64,000 nucleotides of DNA from Diogma glabrata (lineage: Eukaryota > Arthropoda > Insecta > Diptera > Cylindrotomidae). Numbering within the stretch: the stretch's first letter is position 1; each line of letters begins with the position of its first letter. The position numbers were made by a program, and so were the translations under genes. The notes under the pieces were generated by a model. That model saw only the letters and a program-made list of their open reading frames with translations, made no database searches and was not told the DNA's origin. The stretch covers positions 248,531,171 to 248,595,170 of the forward strand of contig OY856188.1 in NCBI GenBank assembly GCA_963693315.1, written 5' to 3'. Positions 48,233 through 61,247 of the stretch are shown here, piece by piece.

Positions 48233-49844
48233 TGGTATCTGGTTTCTGGTATCTGGTATCTGGTATCTGGTATCTGGTATCTGGTATCTGGTATCTGGTA
48301 TCTGGTATCTGGTATCTGGTATCTGGTATCTGGTATCTGGTATCTGGTATCTGGTATCTGGTATCTGGTATCTAGTATCTGTTATCTGGTATCTGGTACC
48401 TGGTATCTGGTATCTGGTATCTGATATCTGGTACCTGGTATCTGGTATCTGGTATCGGGAATCTGATATCTAGTATCTGGTACCTGATATCTGGTATCTG
48501 GAATCTGGTATCTGGTATCTGGTATCTGGTATCTGGTATCTGGTATCTGGTATCTGGAATCTGGAATCTAGAATCTGGAATCTTGTATCTGGTATCTGGT
48601 TTCTGGTATCTAGTATTCAGTATTTGATATCTGGTATCTGGTATATAGTATCTGGTATCTTGTATCTGGTATCTGGTACCTGGTATCAGGTATCTGGTAT
48701 CTGGTATCTGGTATCTGGTATCTGCTATCTGGTATCTGGTATCTGGTATCTGGTATATGGTATATGGTATCTGGTATCTGGTATCTGGTATGTGGTATCT
48801 GGTATCTGGTATCTGGTATCTGGTATATGGTATCTGGTATCTGGTATTTGGTATCTGGTATCTGGTTTCTGATATCTGGTATCTGGTATCTGGTATCTGG
48901 TATCTGGTATCTGGTATCTTGTATCTGGTATCTGGTATCTGGTATCTGGTATCTGGTATCTGTTATCTGGTATATGGTATCTGGTATCTGGTGTCTGGTA
49001 TCTGGTTTCTTGTCTCTGGTATTTGGTATCTGGTATCTGGTATCTAGTTTCTGATATCTGGTATCTAGTATCTGGTATCTGGTATCTGGTATCTAGTATC
49101 TGGTATCTGGTACCTGGTATCTGGTATCTGGTATCTGATATCTGGTACCTGGTATCTGGTATCTGGTATCGGGTATATGGTATCTAGTATCTGGTACCTG
49201 ATATCTGGTATCTAGCATCTGGTATCTGGTATCTGGTATCTGGTATCTGGAATCTGGAATCTAGAATCTGGAATCTTGTATCTGGTATCTGGTTTCTGGT
49301 ATCTAGTATTCAGTATCTGATATCTGGTATCTGGTATATAGTATCTGGTATCTTGTATCTGGTATCTGGTACCTGGTATCAGGTATCTGGTATCTGGTAT
49401 CTGGTATCTGGTATCTGGTATTTGCTATCTGGTATCTGGTATCTGGTATATGGTATCTGGTATCTGGTATCTGGTATCTGGTATCTGGTATCTGGTATCT
49501 GGTATCTGGTATCTGGTATCTGGTATCTGGTATCTGGTATCTGGTATCTGGTATCTGGTATCTGGTATCTGGTATCTGGTATCTGGTATCTGGTATCTAG
49601 TATCTGGTATATGGTATCTGGTATCTGGTATTTGGTATCTGGTATCTGGTTTCTGATATCTGGTATCTGGTATCTGGTATCTGGTATCTGGTATCTTGTA
49701 TCTGGTATCTGGTATCTGGTATCTGTTATCTGGTATATGGTATCTGGTGTCTGGTATCTGGTTTCTTGTCTCTGGTATTTGGTATCTGATATCTGGTTTC
49801 TAGTTTCTGATATCTGGTATCTAGTATCTGGTATCTGGTATCTG
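48233..49844 (+). repeat. Heptamer satellite TATCTGG, large array with internal duplication
   Basis: About 230 units of the 7-bp repeat over 1.6 kb, with variants such as TACCTGG, TATATGG, TTTCTGG and AATCTGG. Variant patterns recur 693 bp apart (AATCTGGAATCTAGAATC at 48558 and 49251; GGTACCTGGTATCAGG at 48675 and 49368), so a 99-unit segment was duplicated. Downstream the same marker GTTTCTTGTCTCTGG is 756 bp apart (49005, 49761), 63 bp or nine units longer. The 200- and 180-codon frames here are products of repetition and not genes. Confidence 0.96.
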
Positions 49845-52800
49845 GGATTTTTGGCTCTAACACTAGTGGAGCTAGCACTATCAAACTGTCGCCAATACAG
49901 TCGGTCTTGGATTTCATTCAAAAGACAGAAAAATTTGTGGAAATGTTGTAATTAAGCCATACAATGACACGGTGCTATGAACCGTGAAGTCTGGGTGCCA
50001 GGACAAGTTCCGCCTTGCGCAACCTATCCATTTCTTTTTAATCTAATCTCACCCCTTGAATATTTTGAGAAATTTTTGTCCAAAATAAAGATTAAAAAAA
50101 ATGTGCTGGCAAGGAGATCTAGATATCCATGTAATCGTAACCATTAGTTTTTGTGAAAGAGATAATTATTAAAAAACTTAGATTTATATCTAGTTAGTTA
50201 AGTTATTATTTACCAAAAGTTTAAAAATATTAACATCCACTATTTCATAATCTTCATATTGTTGGATAATTTGAAAATGTCAACATTTAAAAATCACTCG
50301 AAGGCAATAGCTGAAAAAATAATGATATAATAAAAAAAAATAAAAAGTGTGGTAATCCCCGATGATTTTGATTTTTTAAAAAGGTTTTCATTTATCTTTC
50401 CCAGTTATTCGTATCCAATCAAACAACAAAAATTAACCTATACATTGAAAATCTGTGGTGTATATAAAAAACATATGTAACAGACTGAGAAAAATTCCTC
50501 AAATAAACGCCTCATACTATTCAATTAAAAAAACATCGGATCTTTCAAAATTTGATCAATCATTAATTTTGCATTTTGCAACATTTCGTAACATTTCAGC
50601 TAAAACATCCCAAAATAGATTACGTTATTAATTATTTTAATATCAATGCATCTGCGCAGAATCAACTTTCTTTATTTTGGTTTTAGTTTAAAACTAGAAA
50701 AAAGATAATTGTTTCACATTGGAAAAATAAAATAAAATAACAATTGATTAGACATGAAATAAAAGATACGTTAATTTATTTGAAATGAAAGATATACATT
50801 ACAGTGGAACGTCATAAACAGACAGATGTTATCTATGAAATGAATCTTAAATTATTTCATAGTACGGAATGAATTTACGATAAATGTGAAGCCTGTCTGT
50901 TTTAGATTTTAAAAGAAAATGTCTACTGTGCAGATTTTTGTTCGTAGTTACACCATGTAATCGAAATTAATCAATATACGACGCTTGCTTACTTGCTGGC
51001 AATAAATTGACAATCACAAATTTTACATACAAACCGAAAATATGCTGTCATTCCTAGATCCGTTGCTTGGTTAAGTTCAAACTTCAGCACTGTGCATGTT
51101 TTGGTTCCACCTTTCAGTATATATGTCACTCACCAAGATTTGCGACTACTCATTTTTCTGTATTGAACAAGGGTAGGCTGATCCCTTACATATTTTTCTT
51201 ATGCCGGCATGAAGTTCTAGATATCCATATAATCGAAATTTGCTAGTCGAACTCTATTCAGTAAACGGAAAAACAACGGATTAGATTCGTGTTGCAAATA
51301 TGCGTTTTCTGCAGCATTTTTGATTTCTGGCTAGTTTTGTGTCTTATTTAGCACCAATTTCGATTACCAGGATATCAATATCTTACTATAAGCATATTTT
51401 TTCAAATAGTTTTGTACAAAAACTATCGAAAAAAGTTGGCAAAAAAGGTAAAGACCTTTTCAGGTCAGACCAGCCTGACTAACCACTTGTATATCCACAC
51501 CGTGCTCAAAGGTTTGAGGTCATTATTAAACACTTTCAACGGTCTAAAACTATGAATTTCCCTTTAGTAATCACGGGAAGGTCTATCAAGAAACGGTTGT
51601 TTATATCTAATGAGATACCAAAAGGTCAGTGGTCTCCTGTAACCTACAAACTCCTTGCCCCCTTACAAAAAATTTGTCTTGATAAAATTAAAACTACCAT
51701 ATTTGGTATATTTGTTTCCTTCGCTAGTATTTTCTATCAACCCTAAGGCACCCAACCTATTCAAAAAAAATTCATGACAACAAAAAATGAAAATTATTGA
51801 TTTAGAAGTTTACAGTTTTCGTTACAACGTACATAAGTTTCCATATATATAAATATTATATGAAATAGATTGTTAATGCAAACAACGTAAACATGAAAAC
51901 GACAATAGAATTTCATATTAGGGTATCATGTACAAGAGAAAACCATGAGAACGTAGCCATCATCCATGAATCGAATTTCGCAACATAAGATTATGTTTTT
52001 ATTTTGATTCTATGTATTTCTCTTAAATTTTATTGGTATTTATTGGTTGATTTCTAATACTATAAACAATCTTTCGTATATGTTTTTATATCGTTTATGT
52101 ATCCCTGAATAGAGATAAAAGGTGTATCGATAAACTAGGTTGCATGCTTTTAAGTTTTTTTTCGATATTTTTGTAAGAAGTCTATCAAACAATAACAATG
52201 TTTGTACCAAGGTTGAATTTTAAGTTGTATCCAAATAGAAGACATTAAAGGTGGATTAATCGAATTTAATGTCTAGAAGGGCTATATCCTAGGCTCTTGA
52301 TAAATGTTAATATTTCTCCTTTTTCATTTTATCATTCCCATAACTCCATATATTCTATGTATTTCTTTTCAAAATGGTCCATAATATCCATTCTTTGTAA
52401 CCAAAAAAAAGTTTATTCATATATTTGAATAGCTAAGAGGATTATTCAATATTATTAAGTTTAATATTTTGTTTTCTTTTCTGTTTTGATTGAAGAAGTT
52501 TATTTTATGTTCTTAATTTCAGGATTATGTTCTGATAAGTTGAGATTATAATAGAATTAACATTTTCATTGAAAATGTGAATAGCTGAAATGTATACATT
52601 TCTAGTTCGAAATCGAAATTGCTAGAAAAATCGATCACAAATATCCATAACTGTTGAATTTGTGTACCATTTTCTTATTATTATACAACATTGAAGAGCA
52701 ATAATAAAATGCTGAACCATTTTCGAGCCAAACAATATTTTTATAGTCCTTACAGGATGAAATAAAAATGGATGGCTTAATGCATAATAAATTTAAACAA

Positions 52801-55190
52801 AATAATATAAAAACGATAAACAGCATCTTTTCAGATATTTGTGTCATTTGATATAGATTTTATGGATATCTTTCCACACATGAACGATTGTAAAATTTAA
52901 CGATTATTACTGATCATAAAATTACAAAAAAGGATAAGCAGTAAACATTTACAAAGGGAATTGGTTTTTGTATTTTTGAAAATACTAGTTAGTTATCGTG
53001 CAACAAGATAGTTATGTTATTATGACTAAAAATGTTAAAAAGTATTTGTAAATTGTTTTATTAGATGTGAAGTCTGGTTTATGAGCAATAATTCGCACAT
53101 GATTAATTTTCGTTTTAAAAACTTCTCACCAGTTTGTCCGAAATCATTTAAATTCACATTCATTGTTAAAAGTGTTAACAAAAGCCATGCATCAAAGTTT
53201 TATAAACTTTATTTATAACTGTTAGTGATGTAGGTTGAAAAATTCAAGCAGATTTTTGGAAATTCTCTATCTGTAACAGCTGAAATCAAAAATTCTGTAT
53301 TTAAAAAAAGAAACAATGAAGTTGCACCATTTGCAGAAATTGTTGTGATGGGGCTTAGTTAAAACTGAGTGCTTCTGAGTCCCGTCTGTCTTGAGAAGCT
53401 CGTGTAATTGAACCTGCAGGTTGGAAAAAAAAATTATTGAAAAATGCTAATAAATATTTCTCTTTTGGTCGATACATTAGAGTCAGTTGGATAGTGGTCT
53501 TTGTATGGTGCCAATAGCGGTTTGTATAATAATTCGGAACGTTGGAAAATATGCGAACGAAATGAAGGTGTTTGTGTATTATTTTTATTTAACACTTGTG
53601 ACAACTTTAACAACCAAACAATATTAGAAACCAAATTAGAGTAGAGATATTTTCACTTTTTTTCGATTTTTTAAAAGCGCGTTGCACTCTATTTGAAAAA
53701 TAAAATCTCGACAAAAACAAATTATGTAAAAAAACATTATACCCACAAAATGTCTTGTTCGCCACAATACGCCCGTTCCAGTGCCATCGAATTTTAAACG
53801 ATCTAAAGGCTTGTGTCTTGAAGCATTATAGGGATGAAGGTAAATAAATAATCTATTTATCTTTTATTATTTTTTAAGATTGGTTACAATTTTAATGGCC
53901 AAAATCAAAAACATCAGTAAAACAGAAAGAGAAGTGTTCGTTTTGTTTTCGAATGTTTAAAAAATACTTCGCATTCTAAAATAAAAATCTTAAATTAAAT
54001 AAAACAAGCATTGTGGCCAGCAAACTTGATGTTTTCCACAACATTCCTACTTTAGAATCATTGATAACTAATATGAAGTTATTGTATGAAGGTCCATATT
54101 TTGAAGCATTAGATGAAAGGCGGTGATTATTTAAATACTGTGATTTTGTTTTATTTTTAAGGTGTTGTGTAATAGGAATCACAATAAGTATCGCAACAGC
54201 ACATAGAAAACTTTTAATACCTGAGTACAAAATGCTTTCTTATGTGTTGGTTGGTGGATATAATTTTTTTAAAGAATGGGTAACTAAACAAGAAATACTA
54301 TCATTTATCAAGTGCAATTTTTATGAAAATTTGGCTCTAACAAATCATAAATGTAATTACCAATTAAAAATGTATATACTAGCTAATACTTATACGGAGG
54401 CTCATTTTTTCGAACAAACAATAGTGCGGAACTATCCGGAAATACTACATAACTAAGACTGAGCGTGCTACTGTTTGCTGCGGAAAAGAGTTCTGTTATG
54501 TAGACTGGAGTATGATAACATAGAGCGGTAAAGTTCCAGATTCATCTAATGTCTGTTTTCTCATAAATCACAATTTTGATTACCATGCGTAGTTCATAAT
54601 AGTTTCTCGTTCATTCACAATCTATAGTCTTATTTTCATATAGCTTCCGTTACACAAATTTGTCCTTAGCATAAAATAATTAACAATAATATTTCCTTTA
54701 CAATGTCCTATTATTGGTTCACACTGCGTTTTCACCAGCGTTATTTCACCATACTACATAAATTTGAATTCTCCGGACCTTAACCGTAGTTGCTCTAAAT
54801 GTTTTCAAACCTCAAACCGCTGTGCATATTTGTCCAATCGTTTTATTGACTAACAAGTATTACCTTACAATCAGTTTGGCAATTGTCTTCAAAACGTATT
54901 ATATTTCTTATATAGGTATTTTTATCAATGTAATCTAAATTTTACTGTAATACGGTTGTAAGCTATTATTTCGTAATACATAAACATCATAAAATCGGTT
55001 AAACTTACGTTTAATCCATTCTAATATATATTAATATTTCTTCCCAATGCGTTGGAAATAACTTATTTCGTGAAATCATCTTACAATTTTATGTATTATG
55101 TAATAACAATCAGTATTCTTTTTACGGAAAATGTACTAACATTCTATAAATTTCCCTTTTAAAAAAAAAACTTTGTTATCGAATTTTCGA
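49845..55190. other. Non-coding AT-rich DNA, no gene supported
   Basis: No frame shows a recognisable protein. Parts (about 50095-50145 and 51050-51250) match the dispersed repeat at 43.5 kb. Small frames at 51552-51746 and 54232-54456 have no family signature. Confidence 0.4.
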
Positions 55191-55575
55191 TATTAAATTC
55201 CTATATAAGAGATGGATATATGGTCTGTTGGTCTCTTTTCAGTCGATTATTTTCTCTCGTGAATTACAAAATGACAAGTTGAATTTTGGAATTCACGTTC
55301 TTTGTCTTAAATTTAAGGTTACAATTTAAGTAGTAAAATTTTTAAGTAAATTCAAGTTTTAAAATTAGCTCAATTAGTTAAAATTTTTTTTATTTAGTTT
55401 TCAATTTACTAGTTGCAAATTTAGTAAAAGTTTATATGTGCATGTCGTGATAGTTAATTTGAACACAAAATTACATTTGTGAAGTCTCTTTTTTTTAGTC
55501 GATTGTGATTTTTAGTTTTGACTTCTATCCCTGCAAGTCGATTTTTGTGAAAATAAACAACACATATGATTTTTC
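55191..55575 (+). promoter_or_regulatory. LTR-like promoter region (candidate)
   Basis: CCTATATAAGAG at about 55200 is followed some 30-40 bases later by TTTTCAGTCGATTATT, an arrangement of TATA box and TCAGT initiator typical of insect LTR promoters. No LTR borders, primer-binding site or gag/pol were found, so it may instead be a host core promoter or coincidence. Confidence 0.3.
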
Positions 55576-55781
55576 TTTAGAAGTTTTCTTTCCGACGGCT
55601 GAAAGTAACAAAGAAGTCAAACAAAATAGCTGAAGATGTTAAATTTTCCTTGGTTCTGGAAAATATAGGAGAACCACACCCAGGAATGGGATGGATTGTT
55701 TTATTGAGAGGTAATGTAGAGTGACTATAACTAACCATCTGTGATATAAATAGAATTATTCTTGACATCTATTCGATAATT

Positions 55782-56066
55782 AAAATCTGTGATACACATT
55801 AAATGAAATGGCGGTATGATTAATCAAATTTCTTTTACATTTATGTAATTTATTAATTTATTAAATCTGTGATATATACAAAATTATTAAACTTTACATT
55901 TGTGCCATTTATTAAATCTGTGTTATATACTAAAATTATTAATCTTTACATTTATGCAATTTATTAAATCTGTGATATATACAAAATTATTAATCTTTTC
56001 CTTTATTCGGATACTAAGTACTGTGATAGTAGTTATTAAAACTTTACTTCATCTCACATGTTAAAA
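55782..56066 (+). repeat. ~51-bp minisatellite, about 4-5 units
   Basis: Units start with AAATCTGTGATATATAC and contain ATTATTAATCTTTACATTTA. Clear starts are at 55863, 55914 and 55965 (exact 51-bp spacing), with diverged flanking units at about 55783 and 56016. Confidence 0.75.
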
Positions 56067-56700
56067 TTTGTGTTGTACCTTAGTAAAATTTACAATATTT
56101 GTGTCGCTAACCAAACATAGTAATTAGCAGATTATAATCATTAAAAGAAAACATTTTGCGGATCATTAATTAATTGTAGTGAAACAAGATCACAAATATT
56201 TAGCCTAATTGAAATAAAGATAACGGTTCTTATATCTAATTATAACTTAAGAAAAGAACAATAAAGGAACTGTACGATAATCACGCATAATCCAGCAAAC
56301 GGTTAAACAATTAATTTTCACCATAAATTGAGTTCGCTCATAAAAAAATTGTCCTTCGCTCATCACTGTATGTTCTGGACGTTGCCTTTTTGTTCATTTT
56401 TATCAAATTCAACAAAGCAATTATACTTGGATATATGATTACAAACTCCAGCCGATATCGCTTTGGTCAACATTATTATATCCAGTTTTATTTATATATA
56501 TTTCTACAATCTATATTAATGGCATACCTGATCATTCAGCATTCATCTTGACTTACCTGCAATATCCGTTGTACATCTGATTTATCTGAGCAGTTATAAT
56601 TATAAATTTATTATCAATCTGCAGAGAGATTGCAAGTGTCAAACAAATCAAATATCCGCATTATATCGTCCTTATTTAAACTTCAGTCGCCATCACGTGA
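56067..56700. other. Non-coding AT-rich DNA
   Basis: No gene or repeat recognised. The 5' end of the following retrotransposon could lie in this stretch. Confidence 0.35.
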
Positions 56701-57181
56701 TTGAACTGCCTTCCAGTATTTAATTACATTTCATCTCGCATTCATCCGCACTGACATGACCCAACTGTTATACCGTTGAGTCGTCATTTAAAGCTCAAAA
56801 TCATCAGCTGGATTTAACCAACGTACGTGTCATATTGTTTTTGTTGAACCCCTTAATTTGGTTCTGTAATTGGATGGTAAGGATGATCGGCTGATCAGCT
56901 CAGACTAACGAGGAGTGGATCTGGAATAACCATGGGGTAAGTGAACCTTAATTAGTCTTTTTACTTTTTATAACGTACAGGTGTGAATACGCGTGAATGG
57001 GTGTACATATGAATGGATGTGGGTGTGCCTGTCGATGCGCGTGTGTGAAACCCGATGGTGAAGCTATGCAGACACTAAAAATAAGTAATACGCGAAGAAG
57101 TCAGTTTGGGTTTTTTTTTTTTTTGATGAATTCACTTGGTATATATATGTATATAATAAAACTAAAATACCACTTGCAACA

Positions 57182-58195
57182 ATGGCTGTATTACAGAATA
57201 TAATTGCATTTGTTGTATCAATTATCTCATTTTGTTCAACGTTTTATTCAATTTCTGATGAAATATCAATTGAAATCGACAAAGGCAGAATCCAATGGCG
57301 TTACGAGTCGTGTCGCGAGGAAGGAGAAGAAAGTTTGTCATTGATTAAAATAGATTCTAATGATGAAATTGAAAATATAAACGATGGCACAACTATGTCA
57401 TCCTTAAAAGAAGTAACTAATGCTTTTGCTACCGAAATGAATTTCTTGAAAAATCAACAAGCTACTTTTACCGCATCATTGGCGAATCTTAACAAAAAAT
57501 TTGAAGAGTTGCTTAATATATACAAAGTGATTGACAGTCATGAAGATAGAATTGCAAAATTAGAGAAAGAAAATGTCCTACTACAGAAGAGTCTAAACAC
57601 CGTATTACAAAAATTTGATCTACTGGAAGAAAATCGACGTTGCTTAAATTTATTATTACATGGAATTCCCATAACTGAAAACGAAGATGTAACGCAAATC
57701 GTAAAAAAAGTTTTTGATGTTATTGAAATACCGTCGTGTTCTGCAAATATAAATAATATTCATCGATCTAATTCCAATAATACCAACAAGTCAGCAAGCA
57801 GTATATTAATTCAATGCGATAATCCATCTACGAAACAAAAAATTTATGATGCATACAAGACCAAACAAATCATACTTAATCGTAAATTAACCGCTGTGGA
57901 TTTTGGATTTACGTCACCGATTAATGATAATGTCAACAACATTAAATCTTTCATTATTACCGATCATTTAACCTCATACAAACAAGCATTGCTTCGGAAA
58001 GCTAAACAATTGAGAGAAAATAAACTTTTTAATTATGTTTGGACGCAAAATGGTAATGTCTTAATTCGAAAAAATGGAAGAGCAAAAATCATACGAGTGA
58101 AATCGATGGAGCAAGTTAATGAGTTACTCAAAGATGTGATAAGTATTTCAAATGTAACAGTCACCAACACAAACAACCTTGCAACAGGACCGTAA
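57182..58195 (+). CDS. ORF1: Retrotransposon ORF1 protein, RNA-binding, 337 codons
   Basis: ORF1 proteins of non-LTR elements coat the element RNA and act as nucleic-acid chaperones. The frame is fully open. Residues 75-155 are rich in heptad-like Leu/Lys/Glu (for example LEKENVLLQKSLNTVLQKFD at 127-146), a probable coiled coil for oligomerisation. Residues 152-230 resemble an RRM-like fold (RRCLNLLLHGIPITENEDV, IHRSNS), and 225-320 resemble the C-terminal domain seen in L1-type and FP25-like proteins (ILNRKLTAVDFG, LRKAKQLRENKLFNYVWTQN). There are no CCHC zinc knuckles. The first 20 residues are hydrophobic, so translation may start later, for example at Met72. It ends 190 bases before the likely ORF2 start. 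Confidence 0.8.
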   Translation: MAVLQNIIAFVVSIISFCSTFYSISDEISIEIDKGRIQWRYESCREEGEESLSLIKIDSNDEIENINDGTTMSSLKEVTNAFATEMNFLKNQQATFTASLANLNKKFEELLNIYKVIDSHEDRIAKLEKENVLLQKSLNTVLQKFDLLEENRRCLNLLLHGIPITENEDVTQIVKKVFDVIEIPSCSANINNIHRSNSNNTNKSASSILIQCDNPSTKQKIYDAYKTKQIILNRKLTAVDFGFTSPINDNVNNIKSFIITDHLTSYKQALLRKAKQLRENKLFNYVWTQNGNVLIRKNGRAKIIRVKSMEQVNELLKDVISISNVTVTNTNNLATGP

Positions 58196-58314
58196 TTTGA
58201 ATGCATACAGGTTACAGTATTAATTATTTTAATGTTTTTTTTCATTTTTTTCACTATATAAGTACAATATATAATTGTGTTTTTTTTTTCTTATAATTAG
58301 TATCACAATTTTTC

Positions 58315-61218
58315 ATGCATAGTTTTCTATTATTTATTTTTCTTGTTTTTTGTTGTTTTCCTATTGTATTGTACAAATTTATAATAATGATAATTTCTAT
58401 ATATTTTCAAAACGTTAACGGATTGAGGACCAAAACAAGTGAATTCTTGCTGAATATTATGAGTACTAACTATGATGTTGTGTGTCTAAATGAAACATTT
58501 CTAAATGATGGAATTTTTGACAATGAGCTGTTTACAGATAATTATGTTGTCTACAGGCGCGACAGAGATCTTGGTTTATTTCCAAATAAGAGTGATGGAG
58601 GTGGAGTTTTGATAGCTGTTAAAAAAGAATTAGGTTCATTCCGAGTGTGCACTTGGGAAAAATATCTGGAAGAGGTTTGGGTATGCATTAAACAAAATAA
58701 TAATAAGTTGTATTTAAATGTTCCTTATATCTATCCCCAAGCTAAACAGTCAGATTATCATACTTATTTCCACAATATCAGTACAATAATTAACACTAAT
58801 TCCGATAAGTCACAATTTTTAATTGTTGGTGATTTCAATTTACCTAGTATTAAGTGGAATAAAACCAGTAATAATTTTCTTGATCCGAATATAGTGGATG
58901 TAGGTCCTGCTCAAGAGCTTATCGAAACTCTAAATTATTGCGATTTATCACAATTCAATGGCATAGTTAACCACAATAACCGATTGTTAGATCTGGTTCT
59001 TACTGACGTTCCCGTAAATAACATTTCAGTTACTAGAGCCATTGAAACTTTGTGCCGAATTGATGGTCACCACCCACCCTTACTAATATCACTAACTTTA
59101 AACCGAATTTCAACTCTTAAAGAACAAAGCGTTTCTCGTTATAATTTTAATAAATGCAATTACTCAATCATCAATTTTGAAATTGATCGAATAAATTGAA
59201 CAAATTTATTCAACAATAAAGATACCAATACTTGTGTGGATAATTTTTATACTAAAATTAATAACATTATTAAAACAAATGTTCCGAAAATTACAATTAA
59301 AAAGAATGATTATCCAAGCTGGTATTCGGTTAAACTAATTAAATTGCTCAAACACCAAAATGAATTTAGAACCAAATATAAACTACTAGCAGACCCTGAA
59401 TATTATAATATGTTTTCGGCAATAAGATCCAAAGCTAAAAAAGAAATAAGAAATTGTAAACTTGAACATCTCACATCAATAGAAAAAAATATAACATCTA
59501 ATCCTAAATACTTTTGGTCATATACGAAGGATCTAAAAAAAACGAACACAATACCAGCTTCAATGACCCTCAATAATCGATCGGCCAATACCTCAAATGA
59601 AATTTGTGATCTATTTGCTCAGCATTTCAATTCTGTTTACACAAATAATAATTGTCAACCCTTACCTGTCAACGAATCTGAGGTTAGAAATGTGTTAATG
59701 AACTACGAGATATCTGATAGTGAAATTCTCACAGCATTGGAATCACTTGATTTGAACAAAGGAAGTGATCCAGATTCTATTCCACAGGTATTTTTTAAAA
59801 ACACTGCTAGTTCTATTTATCTTCCTTTAAAACTAATATTTAACATATCTCTAGCTGAAGGCGTTTTTCCAACGGAATTTAAAAATGCAAAAGTAACCCC
59901 TATTTTTAAAGCAGGTAACAAACATGATATTCAAAATTATAGACCTATATCAATCTTAAACACAACTAGTAAAATTTTCGAACGTTTAGTTCATAATAAG
60001 TTATTTGAACACACTAAACGATTAATTTCGAACAAACAGCATGGATTTTTTAAAAACAGATCTACAATGACGAATCTCCTTAATTTTACTGAATATCTTT
60101 TCGATTCACTAGATTCAGGCTTTGGAGTGGATGTTATTTATACAGACTTCTCCAAGGCGTTTGACAGGGTAAATCATAATGTGCTCATTTCCAAATTGAG
60201 AAGATTTGGATTAGGTGGTCGATTAATAAAGTGGCTTCGCTCTTATATAAGTGGGAGGATTCAATATGTCCAACTGAACAATTGTAAATCTAAACCTTTT
60301 TATCCAACATCTGGTGTTCCGCAGGGTTCGATTTTGGGTCCACTTTTATTCATTTTGTTTATTAATGATATTGTTGATGATATGCAAAACCAAATTATAC
60401 TCTTTGCCGATGATCTCAAAATTTTTTCGAAAATAAAAACTATTGAAGACTGTCTTCCTCTACAAACCGACCTTGATAGATTATATGATTGGTGTGTGAA
60501 AAACGATCTTTACCTAAATATTAATAAATGTGTGACACTCAAAGTAAAACCAAGACCATTTCATACTGATTTTAACTATAACATTAATAATGTTGCTTTG
60601 ATAGAAAAAGACTCGGTTCGAGATTTAGGAATTATAATGGATTGCAAACTAAAATTTAATATTCATATTCAAAACATTGTTAACAAATCACTCAAACTGC
60701 TTGGATTTATGATGCGAGTCTGTTCCAAATTTAATTACTACAGGTCCTTTATATCAATTTTTAATGGTATTGTTAGATCACAATCGGAATATATATCTCC
60801 AATCTGGAACCCTAAATATAATATTTATATTACCACACTTGAACGCGTTCAAAAAAAATTCACACGGTTTTTGAATTACAAAATGAGCATTCCATACGAA
60901 AATTATAACTGTAGACTTGTAAGGTATGGCTTAAAATCATTAGAAGACCGAAGAACCTTAGCAGATGAAATTGCGCTCTTCAAAATTGTCAATAGAACGA
61001 TCGAAACAGAGTTATCTAATAAAATAGTTCTAAGAGATGTATCTATATATAACATCAGAGATCCGAATGTTTTATTTATAAGCACTTCATTAAAAAATTT
61101 TAGAATGCATTCTCCACTTTTTAGAATTCAAGATACTCACAACAAGAAGTTTAACAGAATTGATTTGTTTTTTTGCTCGCTATCCGTTTACAAAAATCAA
61201 ATTATTAAAAGCATATAG
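58315..61218 (+). pseudogene. ORF2: Retrotransposon ORF2: endonuclease and reverse transcriptase, one in-frame stop
   Basis: ORF2 nicks target DNA and reverse-transcribes the element RNA from that nick. The likely start is Met25 of the open frame (58387), just before FQNVNGLRTK. Endonuclease signs: CLNETF, GGGVLIAVKK, IVGDFNLPSIKWN, LDLVLTDVP and IDGHHPPLL. A TGA at 59197-59199 interrupts the frame, which continues without shift to 61218. RT signs, numbered from 59236: NAKVTPIFKAGN 217-228, YRPIS 235-239, YTDFSKAFDRV 302-312, TSGVPQGSILGPLLF 358-372, and the catalytic FADD 390-393. The 270-residue end includes LERVQKKFTRFLNYK; there is no RNase H domain. Apart from the single stop it looks intact. 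Confidence 0.9.
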
Positions 61219-61247
61219 TTTGAATATATAAAGTAATTTTTTTTTTT

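Larger units (their letters stand above)
56701..61247 (+). mobile_element. Nearly full-length non-LTR retrotransposon (CR1/Jockey group)
   Basis: Contains an RNA-binding-type ORF1, an endonuclease-RT ORF2 and a very short 3' end. The left boundary is an estimate: base composition becomes less AT-rich around 56700-57100, as in a 5' UTR. The right boundary is a run of 12-13 T immediately before the next element at 61248. I found no target duplication. It is the best preserved coding unit in the window, with only one visible stop in ORF2, so it is a recent insertion or belongs to a recently active family. Confidence 0.85.

Noticed and set aside
48207..49955. Open frames of 60-200 codons with a repeating YLVSGIW-like or YQIPDTR-like peptide across the heptamer arrays
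   Set aside because: A 7-bp repeat reads as a 7-residue repeat in every frame and the common unit has no stop, so open frames are expected by repetition on both strands. No start context or non-repeat domain supports a protein.
54232..54456. 74-codon frame
   Set aside because: No domain or conserved motif; consistent with chance.
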